A DNA stretch of 23,711 nucleotides from contig CAKMQF010000100.1 of assembly GCA_927911745.1 (NCBI GenBank), forward strand, positions 1 to 23,711, given 5' to 3'. The DNA comes from an uncultured Gemella sp. Lineage in GTDB: Bacteria; Bacillota; Bacilli; Staphylococcales; Gemellaceae. The position numbers were made by a program, and so were the translations under genes. The notes below the pieces were generated by a model. The model was not told the origin of the DNA, made no database searches, and saw nothing but the letters and a program-made list of their open reading frames with translations. Shown here piece by piece: positions 16,932-23,711 of this stretch (the first letter of the stretch is position 1; every line of letters begins with the position of its first letter).

Positions 16932-17921
16932 CTAATTTTCTATTTTGATATTATTTTCTCTAAGATATTCTGCCACCACTCGAGCCATATCATCTAGTAG
17001 ATCATCTAACTCTTCCCAGTTTTTCACCGTTGCTCCACTCGCTAACGGATGCCCCCCACCAGCATATTTTTCAGCAAGAGTATTTATCACAGGACCTTTA
17101 GAACGTATACGAACACGTACCTTGTTACCTTCATCAATAGCAAAACACCATGCATATAAATCTTCTAGACTTCTAAGTAAGTTGACTCCTGTTGAAACTT
17201 CACCAGGATCTACTCCATATTTATCCATATCCTCTTTTGTAATTTTCAGATATGCAACCCCATCTTGATAGACATCGTAATTTTCAAAAATAAATGCTCT
17301 AAAACGCATAATATTTTCACTAATTATCTCCATCTTATCTAATAGCGCACTCATATTAAAATCATATTTTATTAATTCTGAAGCAACTCTTAGTGTATCG
17401 TTAGAAGTATTCGGGAATAAAAATCTTCCAGTATCTCCAACTATACCAAGGTATAATAATTTAGCAGCTTCATCATTTAATTTAATACCATAATTTTTAT
17501 TTAAATACTCATAAAAATTATATATTAATTCACTACATGATGAAACATCAGTATTAACTAAATTAATTCCTCCATAATTATCTAAAGGTGGATGATGATC
17601 TATTTTTATAAGAAAGTTGTTTTTAGTAAATAGTTTTCCGTCTATTCTAGGGAAGTTTGCTGTATCAGTTACTATCACCAAAGCATCCTTGTAATCTTCT
17701 TCAGTTACTTCTGAATTTTTAAACAGAAATTCTAGTGATGGTGAATCTTTACCTACTGTTATAACTGTCTTTTCAGGAAAGTTTTCTTTAATAAGCTGAT
17801 ACATTGCCCCTTGTGAACCATAAGCATCTGGGTCAGGTCTTTCATGTCTATGAATAATTATCTTATCATTTTCTTTTATTTTTTGGAAAATTTCCTCATA
17901 TAAATTTCCGTATATATCCAT
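16932..17921 (-). CDS. nrnA: bifunctional oligoribonuclease/pAp phosphatase (DHH family)
   Basis: A 329-aa DHH/DHHA1 protein: HRHERPDPDA (24-33), DTA (86-88), DHHPP (108-112) and GDTGRF (162-167) supply the Mn2+ site; the DHHA1 domain has VRVRIRSKGPVIN and the substrate-binding GGGHPLASG (288-296). NrnA degrades RNA 2-5 nucleotides long and dephosphorylates pAp in Bacillus. The frame is intact and the length standard. It follows ytoI by 16 bases, as in related genomes, and is likely cotranscribed with it. Confidence 0.93.
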   Translation of the reverse strand: MDIYGNLYEEIFQKIKENDKIIIHRHERPDPDAYGSQGAMYQLIKENFPEKTVITVGKDSPSLEFLFKNSEVTEEDYKDALVIVTDTANFPRIDGKLFTKNNFLIKIDHHPPLDNYGGINLVNTDVSSCSELIYNFYEYLNKNYGIKLNDEAAKLLYLGIVGDTGRFLFPNTSNDTLRVASELIKYDFNMSALLDKMEIISENIMRFRAFIFENYDVYQDGVAYLKITKEDMDKYGVDPGEVSTGVNLLRSLEDLYAWCFAIDEGNKVRVRIRSKGPVINTLAEKYAGGGHPLASGATVKNWEELDDLLDDMARVVAEYLRENNIKIEN

Positions 17922-17937
17922 TTAATTTCTTCTTTCT

Positions 17938-19245
17938 TTAATTTCTTTGGAATACTTGACATGTTACCATAGCTTTGGCAACTAATTCTGTTTTATCATA
18001 AACTTCTACATCAAATTTAGCAGTTTTTCTACCAATATCCAAGATATTTACTTTCGTAGTTATAGTTCTATCTAATGGCACTGATTTTAAGAAGTAAAGT
18101 GTTGTGTTCTGCATTAGAACCTCACTTCTATTATAGTTATAGCTTGTTATATGAATAGATTCATCTATAATACTTAATAAAGCCGAACTTGAAAATGTAC
18201 CAAACTGATCTAACATTTGAGGAATAACTTTAACCTGAAGTCCATCAGCTCTTGGAACTATACCTTTACGCATTATTTCGTCAAATGTATCATTATTGTT
18301 TCCATCTTGGAATCTATTATTAGTTAATAAAGAATTTATAACAATTTTTCTAGTTACAACCCCTAGTAACGTATTCTTAGAATCAATTACAGGAATAAGT
18401 TCATAACCTTCAGATAACATAATATTAGCTACTGAAGATATAGGAGTCTCTAAAGTAGTAGTTTCAACTTTTCTCTCCATAACTTCTTTAATTAACGCAT
18501 CTTTTTCTTGTAAAAATACATCACGTGCTGTAACTATACCAACTAATTTACCATATTCGTTTACAACTGGATATCTAGTATGTCCTGCTTTCAACTGAAG
18601 TTCATACCAATCTTTAACAGTATCATTTAGATTAATAGTATATAGTTTTTCAACTTTTATATAAATACTTTCAACCGTTATTATATCACGTTTGATTATT
18701 TGGTCGTTAGTTACCCTATTTATTAAGTGAGTAACAGAGAACGTATCGTGAGGTGTAATTATTAGTGGTAGATTCTTACTATCTGCTAATGCTCTAATTG
18801 AATCATTTGGAACATATCCTCCTGTTACTAAAATAGCGCATCCTTTTTCAAGTGACATCTCTATAATTTTCGGACGATTTCCAATTATTAATAATGTACC
18901 TTTTCTAATATGTTGACCTACTTGCTCAGAGTCCATTGCACCAATTGCAAAATCTTGTACTATTTCATGTACTCCTCCACGTCCAGCAATTAATTGTCCG
19001 CTTACAATATTTACAATTTCAGAATAAGATAATTTTTCTACATTATCTCGTTCTTTCTTCTGAATCCTTACCGTACCAACACGTTCAATAGAAGAAACAA
19101 AACCACGATTTTCCGATTCTTTTATCGCTCGATAAGCTGTCCCTTCACTAACTTTTAATTCTTTAGCTACTTGACGAACTGATATTTTACTTCCAATAGG
19201 AAGACTCTTAATATATTCTAATATTTTCTGGTGTTTTGATTTCAT
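17938..19245 (-). CDS. ytoI: YtoI-like regulator: HTH, DRTGG, two CBS and hotdog domains
   Basis: A 435-aa multidomain protein. Residues 1-60 form a winged helix (IGSKISVRQVAKELKVSEGTAYRAIKE). About 75-185 is a DRTGG domain (GGVHEIVQDFAIGAMD, GNRPKIIEMSLEKGCAILVTGG). Two CBS repeats span about 190-310 (GHTRYPVVNEYGKLVGIVTARD; YELIPVIDSKNTLLGVVTRK). A hotdog/thioesterase-like domain ends the protein (about 325-435). The CBS pair likely senses a nucleotide; Bacillus YtoI has no proven function, so ligand and targets are open. The N-terminal HTH suggests DNA binding. A palindrome overlaps its promoter. It is upstream of nrnA. Confidence 0.88.
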   Translation of the reverse strand: MKSKHQKILEYIKSLPIGSKISVRQVAKELKVSEGTAYRAIKESENRGFVSSIERVGTVRIQKKERDNVEKLSYSEIVNIVSGQLIAGRGGVHEIVQDFAIGAMDSEQVGQHIRKGTLLIIGNRPKIIEMSLEKGCAILVTGGYVPNDSIRALADSKNLPLIITPHDTFSVTHLINRVTNDQIIKRDIITVESIYIKVEKLYTINLNDTVKDWYELQLKAGHTRYPVVNEYGKLVGIVTARDVFLQEKDALIKEVMERKVETTTLETPISSVANIMLSEGYELIPVIDSKNTLLGVVTRKIVINSLLTNNRFQDGNNNDTFDEIMRKGIVPRADGLQVKVIPQMLDQFGTFSSSALLSIIDESIHITSYNYNRSEVLMQNTTLYFLKSVPLDRTITTKVNILDIGRKTAKFDVEVYDKTELVAKAMVTCQVFQRN

Positions 19246-19267
19246 GATTTTTCCTCCTTATGTTTTT

Positions 19268-19288
19268 ATTATAATACAAACATGTATT
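19268..19288 (-). promoter_or_regulatory. ytoI -10 with adjacent palindrome
   Basis: A minus-strand TATAAT (19268-19273) lies 22 bases before the start codon. AATACA-N4-TGTATT (19273-19288), a perfect 6+6 palindrome, sits in the spacer just upstream of the -10, where a repressor would block polymerase. No good -35 is evident. Confidence 0.45.
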
Positions 19289-19343
19289 TATAACACATTA
19301 TACTCATATGTAATTATATACTTTTTATAAAACTATTTCAAGA

Positions 19344-19385
19344 TAAAAAAAATATGAAAGATAAGTTATTTCACTTATCTTTCAT
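19344..19385 (-). terminator. terminator of the purR-glmU transcript
   Basis: A perfect 13-bp stem, 19354-19366 with 19373-19385, 6-base loop, then a minus-strand T-run (complement of 19344-19353). It lies 133 bases after the glmU stop; the space between is AT-rich without a gene. Confidence 0.85.
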
Positions 19386-19517
19386 CAATTTAATTAAAAA
19401 TATTTACTCATATTCTTATCGTTAAAACATATTGAAGTTTTCTCTGTTATTTAACTAATACAGTTTATTTTAGTTTTTTTTACTATAACAATCAAATAAA
19501 TATTTAACTATAATATT

Positions 19518-20900
19518 TTACGATTTTCTACCTGCTGGCATTTTTTTAGCATAACCCATTTTATTTTCTTGTTTTACTCGAGCTATTACTAATGTATCAT
19601 CTGGAGCATTCTCTGTAACTGTTGTTCCTGCTGCGACTACCGCGCCATCTCCAATTTCAAGAGGTGCTATTAAGTTTGAGTTACATCCTATAAATGCATC
19701 ACTTCCAATTTTTGTACGATATTTATTTTTTCCATCATAGTTAACTGTGATTGTTCCGCAACCAATATTTGTGTTGCTTCCTACTTCTGTATCTCCTAAA
19801 TAGCTTAAGTGAGCAGTTTTTGACCCGTCTCCGTATATAGTATTTTTTAATTCTACAAAGTTTCCAACTCTCACATGTTCACCTAAATCACAATTATTTC
19901 TTATATGCGCATATGGACCTACACTAGTAAAATCTCCGATTTTTGAATCACTAATAGTTGAAGATAATACTTTTACTCCATTTCCTATTTTTGCATTTTC
20001 TAAATATGAATTCGGCTTAATTTGGCAATCTTCACCAATAACCGTATTAGATTTAATAGTAACATTTGGATAAATTGTTGTATCACGACCAATAATTGCA
20101 TTCGGTGCAATGTACGTATTAGTAGGATCTACTAATGTAACTCCAGCAAGCATATGCCTAGTATTAATTCTATTTCTCATAACATTTTCTGCATAAGCTA
20201 GGGCTACTCTGTCGTTTACTCCAAAAGTCTCATCGAAATCATCACATAGATATGTCTCGATTATTTCTTTTTGTTCACGAATTAAAGCAAGTACATCTGG
20301 TAAATAATATTCCCCTTGATTGTTATCATTTTTAACTTTTTCTAACATTTCAAATAACAGTTTATTATCGAAACAGTAGATTCCAGAGTTAATTTCCTTA
20401 ATTTTTTTCTCTTGTTCTGTTGCATCTTTTTCTTCAACGATCTTCACTAATTTTCCGTTAACATCACGAATTATACGACCATATGCAAATGGATCGTCAG
20501 CTATTGCTGTTAATACAGTTGCCTTAGCATTTGTATTCTCATGGTGATCTAGCATACTATTGATGGTTTCAGGACGAATTAGTGGAGTATCTCCATACAT
20601 TACTATAGTCGTACCTTCTTTGTCTTTAAGTTCATCTTTAGCAACTTTAACAGCATGGGCTGTTCCTAATTGTTCCGCTTGTAGAACAAATTTAGTTCTA
20701 TCACCTAATACTTCTTTAACTCTTTCTGCTCCGTGACCAACTACAGTGATTACTTCTTGCATTTCTAAATCATTAAGGCTATCTAAAACTAATTCAACCA
20801 TTGTTCGGTCACAAACTTTGTGTAATACCTTATATAACTTCGACTGCATTCTAGTTCCTTTTCCAGCCGCTAATATAACTGCATATCTATTATTGCTCAT
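19518..20900 (-). CDS. glmU: bifunctional UDP-N-acetylglucosamine pyrophosphorylase / glucosamine-1-phosphate acetyltransferase
   Basis: A 460-aa enzyme. The uridyltransferase domain has LAAGKGTRM (10-18), AEQLGTAHAV and MYGDTPLI. The C-terminal left-handed beta-helix of hexapeptide repeats begins near residue 250 (PNAIIGRDTTIYPNVTI) and includes RVGNFVELKNT, the catalytic His in KTAHLSYLGD, and NIGCGTITVNYDGKNKYRT. It makes UDP-GlcNAc for peptidoglycan and wall polymers. I choose ATG 20900, since a TTG two codons upstream has a poorer ribosome-binding distance. The start overlaps purR by 11 bases. The frame is intact. Confidence 0.96.
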   Translation of the reverse strand: MSNNRYAVILAAGKGTRMQSKLYKVLHKVCDRTMVELVLDSLNDLEMQEVITVVGHGAERVKEVLGDRTKFVLQAEQLGTAHAVKVAKDELKDKEGTTIVMYGDTPLIRPETINSMLDHHENTNAKATVLTAIADDPFAYGRIIRDVNGKLVKIVEEKDATEQEKKIKEINSGIYCFDNKLLFEMLEKVKNDNNQGEYYLPDVLALIREQKEIIETYLCDDFDETFGVNDRVALAYAENVMRNRINTRHMLAGVTLVDPTNTYIAPNAIIGRDTTIYPNVTIKSNTVIGEDCQIKPNSYLENAKIGNGVKVLSSTISDSKIGDFTSVGPYAHIRNNCDLGEHVRVGNFVELKNTIYGDGSKTAHLSYLGDTEVGSNTNIGCGTITVNYDGKNKYRTKIGSDAFIGCNSNLIAPLEIGDGAVVAAGTTVTENAPDDTLVIARVKQENKMGYAKKMPAGRKS

Positions 20901-21747
20901 TTTCAATATCCTCTTTTTCTACTTGGCGTAATTTTTCTATAACATTCCCTAGTTTAACATCAAATGTTCCATTAAATTCATCGATATTTTCAATTTTTGA
21001 TAAGTATAAATAATCATCCTCATGTTCTCTTGGCGAATCAAAACATTGCGTGATTATTACTTTTCCAACAACATCAACATCAAATTCACTCATTAGACTT
21101 TCCATACCTGTTAGGACTCCCCCTCCACGCATGAAATCATCCACTAATAGTACTTTTGATCCTGTATTTAAACTTCTCTTAGATAAAATCATCGTTTCTA
21201 TTTTCTTAGTCGAACCTGAAACATAGTTTATTGCAACAGTAGTTCCTTCAGTAACTTTATTATCTCTTCTAATAATAATTACTGGCTTATTCAGTATTGA
21301 AGCAATAGCGTAAGCAACAGGAATACCTTTTGTTGCTACTGTAACTACAGCATCAACTTCTTTGTTCTTATAAACTGTAGCAACCACTCGTCCTAGCTTG
21401 TTCATTAAACTAGGATCTCCTATTATATCAGACATAAAAATATATCCACCAGCTAATAAACGATTTCCATCATTTATTTTATCAAGAAAACCATTAAGAA
21501 TTTCTCTAGCATCTTCTTCTACTAATGTCGGTGTAAATAAAACACCTCCACTTACTCCTGCTAGAGTTTTAACTTCTCCAATATTTTCTTCTTTAAAACC
21601 ATTTTTTATTATGTGGATATCTTCACTAATAGAAGACTTAGCTTGATTGAATTTTGAAACGAAATATGTTAATGGAATTAATTTATTAGGATTATTTAAT
21701 AAATATTCCGTCATAACTACTATTCTTTCACTTCTCTTTAACTTCAT
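20890..21747 (-). CDS. purR: purine operon repressor PurR
   Basis: A 285-aa repressor with an N-terminal winged helix (RSERIVVMTEYLLNNPNKLIPLTYF, SSISEDIHIIK, residues 5-50) and a phosphoribosyltransferase-like domain whose PRPP loop is LLVDDFMRGGGV (200-211). In Bacillus PRPP releases PurR from paired PurBoxes upstream of purine genes. A PurBox lies in its own promoter, so it is probably autoregulated. In Bacillus and Staphylococcus yabJ and spoVG stand between purR and glmU; here purR and glmU overlap directly, so both are missing from this place. Confidence 0.95.
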   Translation of the reverse strand: MKLKRSERIVVMTEYLLNNPNKLIPLTYFVSKFNQAKSSISEDIHIIKNGFKEENIGEVKTLAGVSGGVLFTPTLVEEDAREILNGFLDKINDGNRLLAGGYIFMSDIIGDPSLMNKLGRVVATVYKNKEVDAVVTVATKGIPVAYAIASILNKPVIIIRRDNKVTEGTTVAINYVSGSTKKIETMILSKRSLNTGSKVLLVDDFMRGGGVLTGMESLMSEFDVDVVGKVIITQCFDSPREHEDDYLYLSKIENIDEFNGTFDVKLGNVIEKLRQVEKEDIENEQ

Positions 21748-21768
21748 CTTATACTCCTTACATGTACA

Positions 21769-21791
21769 TATAATGATTCACAATCATTATA
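21769..21791 (-). repeat. 10-bp perfect inverted repeat in the purR leader
   Basis: TATAATGATT (21769-21778) and AATCATTATA (21782-21791) are separated by 3 bases. The hairpin lies 21 bases before the purR start codon in the untranslated leader. Role unknown: RNA hairpin or operator. Confidence 0.5.
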
Positions 21792-21830
21792 CAATACATT
21801 CAATATATTTTATTCGTATATTATATGTAT

Positions 21831-21859
21831 ATAATACCATTATTGTTCGGAATAGTAAA
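21831..21859 (-). promoter_or_regulatory. purR promoter with PurBox in the spacer
   Basis: Minus-strand -35 TTTACT (21854-21859) and -10 TATTAT (21831-21836) are 17 bp apart. TATTCCGAACAAT (21842-21854) matches the PurBox AWWWCCGAACWWT at 12 of 13 positions and fills most of the spacer. A second, weaker CGAA-containing site may lie near 21812-21820. Confidence 0.75.
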
Positions 21860-21918
21860 GATATAGCAGTGATTTTTAAGTTCATTTTAACTAATTAAAC
21901 AATTTATTACTATATATA

Positions 21919-21955
21919 TAAAAAGAAGAGATAGCATTTTCATTCTATCTCTTCT
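21919..21955 (-). terminator. terminator after the CNNM/CorC gene
   Basis: A perfect 11-bp stem, 21924-21934 (AGAAGAGATAG) with 21945-21955 (CTATCTCTTCT), 10-base loop, followed on the minus strand by TTTTTATA. It starts 9 bases after the stop codon. Confidence 0.8.
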
Positions 21956-21963
21956 AATTTCTA

Positions 21964-23265
21964 TTATTTTTCTTTCCAAACTTCTAAAGTTCGTATTTGA
22001 TTTTCCTCTACTTTTCTAACTACAAACGTTAATTTATCTATAGAGTAAACAGCACCGACTTTTGCTTCATATTTTTCTAAATATACATAAGCTCCAATAG
22101 TATCTACTTCTTCATGAGGTAAATGTACATGAAACAATGCATTTACATCTTGAATTGGAACCCAACCATCAACTAGATAGTGACCGTTTTTTAATTTTTT
22201 AATTAAGCTTTGTTCATCTTCATCGAACTCATCTCGAATTTCTCCAGTAATCTCTTCAACTATATCCTCAAGTGTAACTACCCCACTAGTCCCTCCATAT
22301 TCATCTGTTATAACAATCATATGTTCTCTATTTTGCTTAATAGTTGCTAAAACTTGAGAAATAGGTGTATGTTCAAAGATTTTTATTGCTGGTGCGATGT
22401 ATTCTTCTAAGTCTTTAGTTGTTTCTATAGGTTTATCTGTAAATAATAATTTCTTAACATTCAAAATCCCTAGAATTTTATCTTTATCTCCATCTTCTAT
22501 TACCGGATATCTTGTGTATTCTTCTTGTTTTAATTGTCTCATTATAATTCCTAGAGAATCACTCATATCAATTGCTTCAACCTCTGTTCTAGGTGTCATG
22601 ATTTCTTTAGCAATTTTATTATCGAATTCAAACACTCTTTCTACATAGCGGTACTCTACATCATTAATTTGACCATGTAGTCTTGAAGATTTCATAATCG
22701 TTCTAAGTTCTTGTTCACTGTGAATATCATCATGTTCAGAAGCAGGTTCAAATCCAAACATTTTCGCTATAAGGTTAGCTAATGAATTAAGTAACCATAC
22801 TAGCGGTCTCATAACTTTATCGAACATATACATTGGCCAAGCCACACGCAAACATGTTTTTCTGCAGATTGAATCGCTATTGTTTTAGGAACTAATTCTC
22901 CTAAAACGACATGTAAAAGTGTCATAAATCCAAATGAAACTACTAATGAAATAGTGTGAGTAACAGTTTTCGTTTAAGTTTAACAATTCAAAAATAGGAT
23001 TAAATAAAGAATGGAATGTTGATTCCCCTATCCAACCTAATCCAAGAGAAACAATTGTAATACCTAGTTGCGTTGCAGACAAGTAGTGATCTAATTGTTC
23101 TACCATCGTAACTAATATTTTTGCAGTTTTATTTCCTGATTCTACTAATTCATTCACCCTTGTTGGTCTAAGTTTAACAAGTGCAAATTCAAACATTACA
23201 AATATTGCCGAGGCAATAAGTAATAATACAATTATTAATATTTTAATTAAGATACTGAGATCCAT
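21964..23265 (-). CDS. CNNM/CorC (hemolysin-like) membrane protein, two compensating indels
   Basis: The N-terminus (MDLSILIKILIIVLLLIASAIFVMFEFALVKLRP) opens a CNNM (DUF21) membrane domain. After residue 109 the frame shifts: an extra base in T4 22967-22970 leads to TVTHTISLVVSFGFMTLLHVVLGELVPKTIAIQSAEK, and a missing base in T5 22857-22861 returns to the first frame at RVAWPMYMFDK. A CBS pair follows (EIMTPRTEVEAIDM, YTRYPVIEDGD, DEYGGTSGVVTLEDIVEEI), then a CorC_HlyC domain (YLVDGWVPIQDVNALF). Total 433 aa, normal. The family is linked to Mg2+ efflux and cyclic-nucleotide or ATP sensing; calling it a hemolysin is historical. An insertion sequence begins about 110 bases upstream. Confidence 0.88.
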
Positions 23266-23315
23266 ATGGTTTAATTTAACCTCTTTCCTTATAATTTTTT
23301 AGTCATTAATAAATA

Positions 23316-23345
23316 ATTTTACTACATATAAACTTTTTTTTTCAA
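23316..23345 (-). promoter_or_regulatory. candidate promoter of the CNNM/CorC gene
   Basis: Minus-strand -35 TTGAAA (23340-23345), 18-bp spacer containing a long A run, -10 TAAAAT (23316-23321). An alternative TATAAT at 23348-23353 would have its -35 at the edge of the insertion sequence. Confidence 0.4.
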
Positions 23346-23416
23346 TTATTATAGCATCAACTTAGAATATCGAATTGTAGTGTTACAATTGATGTGAGAC
23401 AAAAATATAAAAAAAG

Positions 23417-23470
23417 AGAGTAAATCCTGTATAATGAAATTACGACAAATCAAAAAAAGGAATTTACTCT
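23417..23470 (+). promoter_or_regulatory. transposase promoter and fold-back hairpin
   Basis: AGAGTAAATCC (23417-23427) pairs with GGATTTACTCT-like 23459-23470 (one bulged A), ending one base before the transposase ATG and covering part of the AAAAAGG ribosome-binding site. The -10 TATAAT (23430-23435) lies between the arms, so the element's own transcript would lack the 5' arm. Confidence 0.55.
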
Positions 23471-23471
23471 T

Positions 23472-23711
23472 ATGAAAAACTATTATAACAGAAAACTTAC
23501 AAAATACACAACGATATATACCTCATACTTTAGAAACAAGATTAGCTGCGGTAAAAAACATATAGAAATAAAAACTCTATTAGCTTTATCTGTAGACGTT
23601 ACAAAGTTTCTAAAGCATCTTTAATGCGTTGGAATAAAAAATATGATGGAACTAAAGAATCACTTATGGATAAGTCTCATAAACCACATTCTCAACATCC
23701 AAATGCACATA
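23472..23711 (+). pseudogene. transposase, N-terminal part, two +1 frameshifts, cut by the window end
   Basis: ATG 23472 reads MKNYYNRKLT. Removing one A from A4 (23501-23504) leads to QRYIPHTLETRLAAVK, and one A from A6 (23553-23558) to YRNKNSISFICRRYKVSKAS then LMRWNKKYDGTKESLMDKSHKPHSQHPNAH. This is a helix-turn-helix DNA-binding region of a DDE transposase of the IS3/IS481-like kind; the catalytic DDE core would lie beyond 23711. Without the corrections the frame ends at about 50 codons. Family assignment is by general resemblance only. Confidence 0.7.

Larger units (their letters stand above)
23376..23711 (+). mobile_element. left end of an insertion sequence, continuing past the window
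   Basis: A transposase reading frame starts at 23472 and runs off the end. The sequence starting near 23376 (TGTAGTGTTACAATTGATGT) has the look of an IS terminal repeat beginning with TG, but its partner is outside the window, so the boundary is an estimate. The element points away from the CNNM/CorC gene. Confidence 0.6.

Noticed and set aside
16945..17268. 107-codon plus-strand frame opposite nrnA
   Set aside because: It is antisense to the conserved DHHA1 domain and has no start signals.
21398..21898. Plus-strand frames opposite purR and its leader
   Set aside because: They overlap purR coding sequence and its regulatory region and have no supporting signals.

Overview
The window is AT-rich chromosomal DNA from a low-GC Firmicute. 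Gene content points to Bacillales: an rbgA-rnhB-rnjB cluster, a PurR/PurBox system, a ytoI-nrnA pair, a long SRP RNA with an Alu domain, a T-box on metNI and DegV proteins. Gemella is my best guess, from product similarity and very low GC; this is an inference, not a proven assignment.

Layout. 1-2750 (+ strand) is accessory DNA: a structured small RNA with its own promoter and terminator, an Abi_2/AbiF-type HEPN abortive-infection gene, and a tyrosine integrase that ends next to the 3' end of rpmG, the probable integration site. 2760-7090 holds rpmG, transaldolase (with a candidate cre site), a small membrane protein, a DUF1836-degV operon and a MATE exporter. 7130-7476 is the SRP RNA. 7577-11047 (- strand) is a run dinB-trmK-thrE(large)-thrE(small)-glutaredoxin-like. 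11165-14664 is the overlapping cluster rbgA-rnhB-rnjB (ribosome assembly, RNA/DNA hybrid removal, RNA decay). 14898-16885 is a T-box-controlled methionine ABC transporter metNI. 16932-19245 is ytoI-nrnA. 19518-21859 is purR-glmU with a PurBox in the promoter spacer. 21964-23265 is a CNNM/CorC-type membrane protein, and the window ends inside an insertion sequence.

The main caution concerns reading frames. I infer about 23 single-base indels in 11 loci: 16 are extra bases, nearly all in A/T homopolymers, and 7 are missing bases. They hit rpmG, rnhB, rnjB and dinB as well as mobile genes, whereas 13.8-22.8 kb is clean. This looks more like homopolymer sequencing or assembly error than gene decay, so broken genes are given with reconstructed limits.

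The biologically most interesting items are the Abi_2 gene with its pseudoknot-capable RNA, an RNase J2 that has lost nearly all metal-ligand residues, a transposase start region with a fold-back hairpin whose 5' arm lies upstream of the native promoter, the PurBox and cre sites placed on core promoters, and an inverted repeat that exactly brackets the DUF1836-degV promoter.
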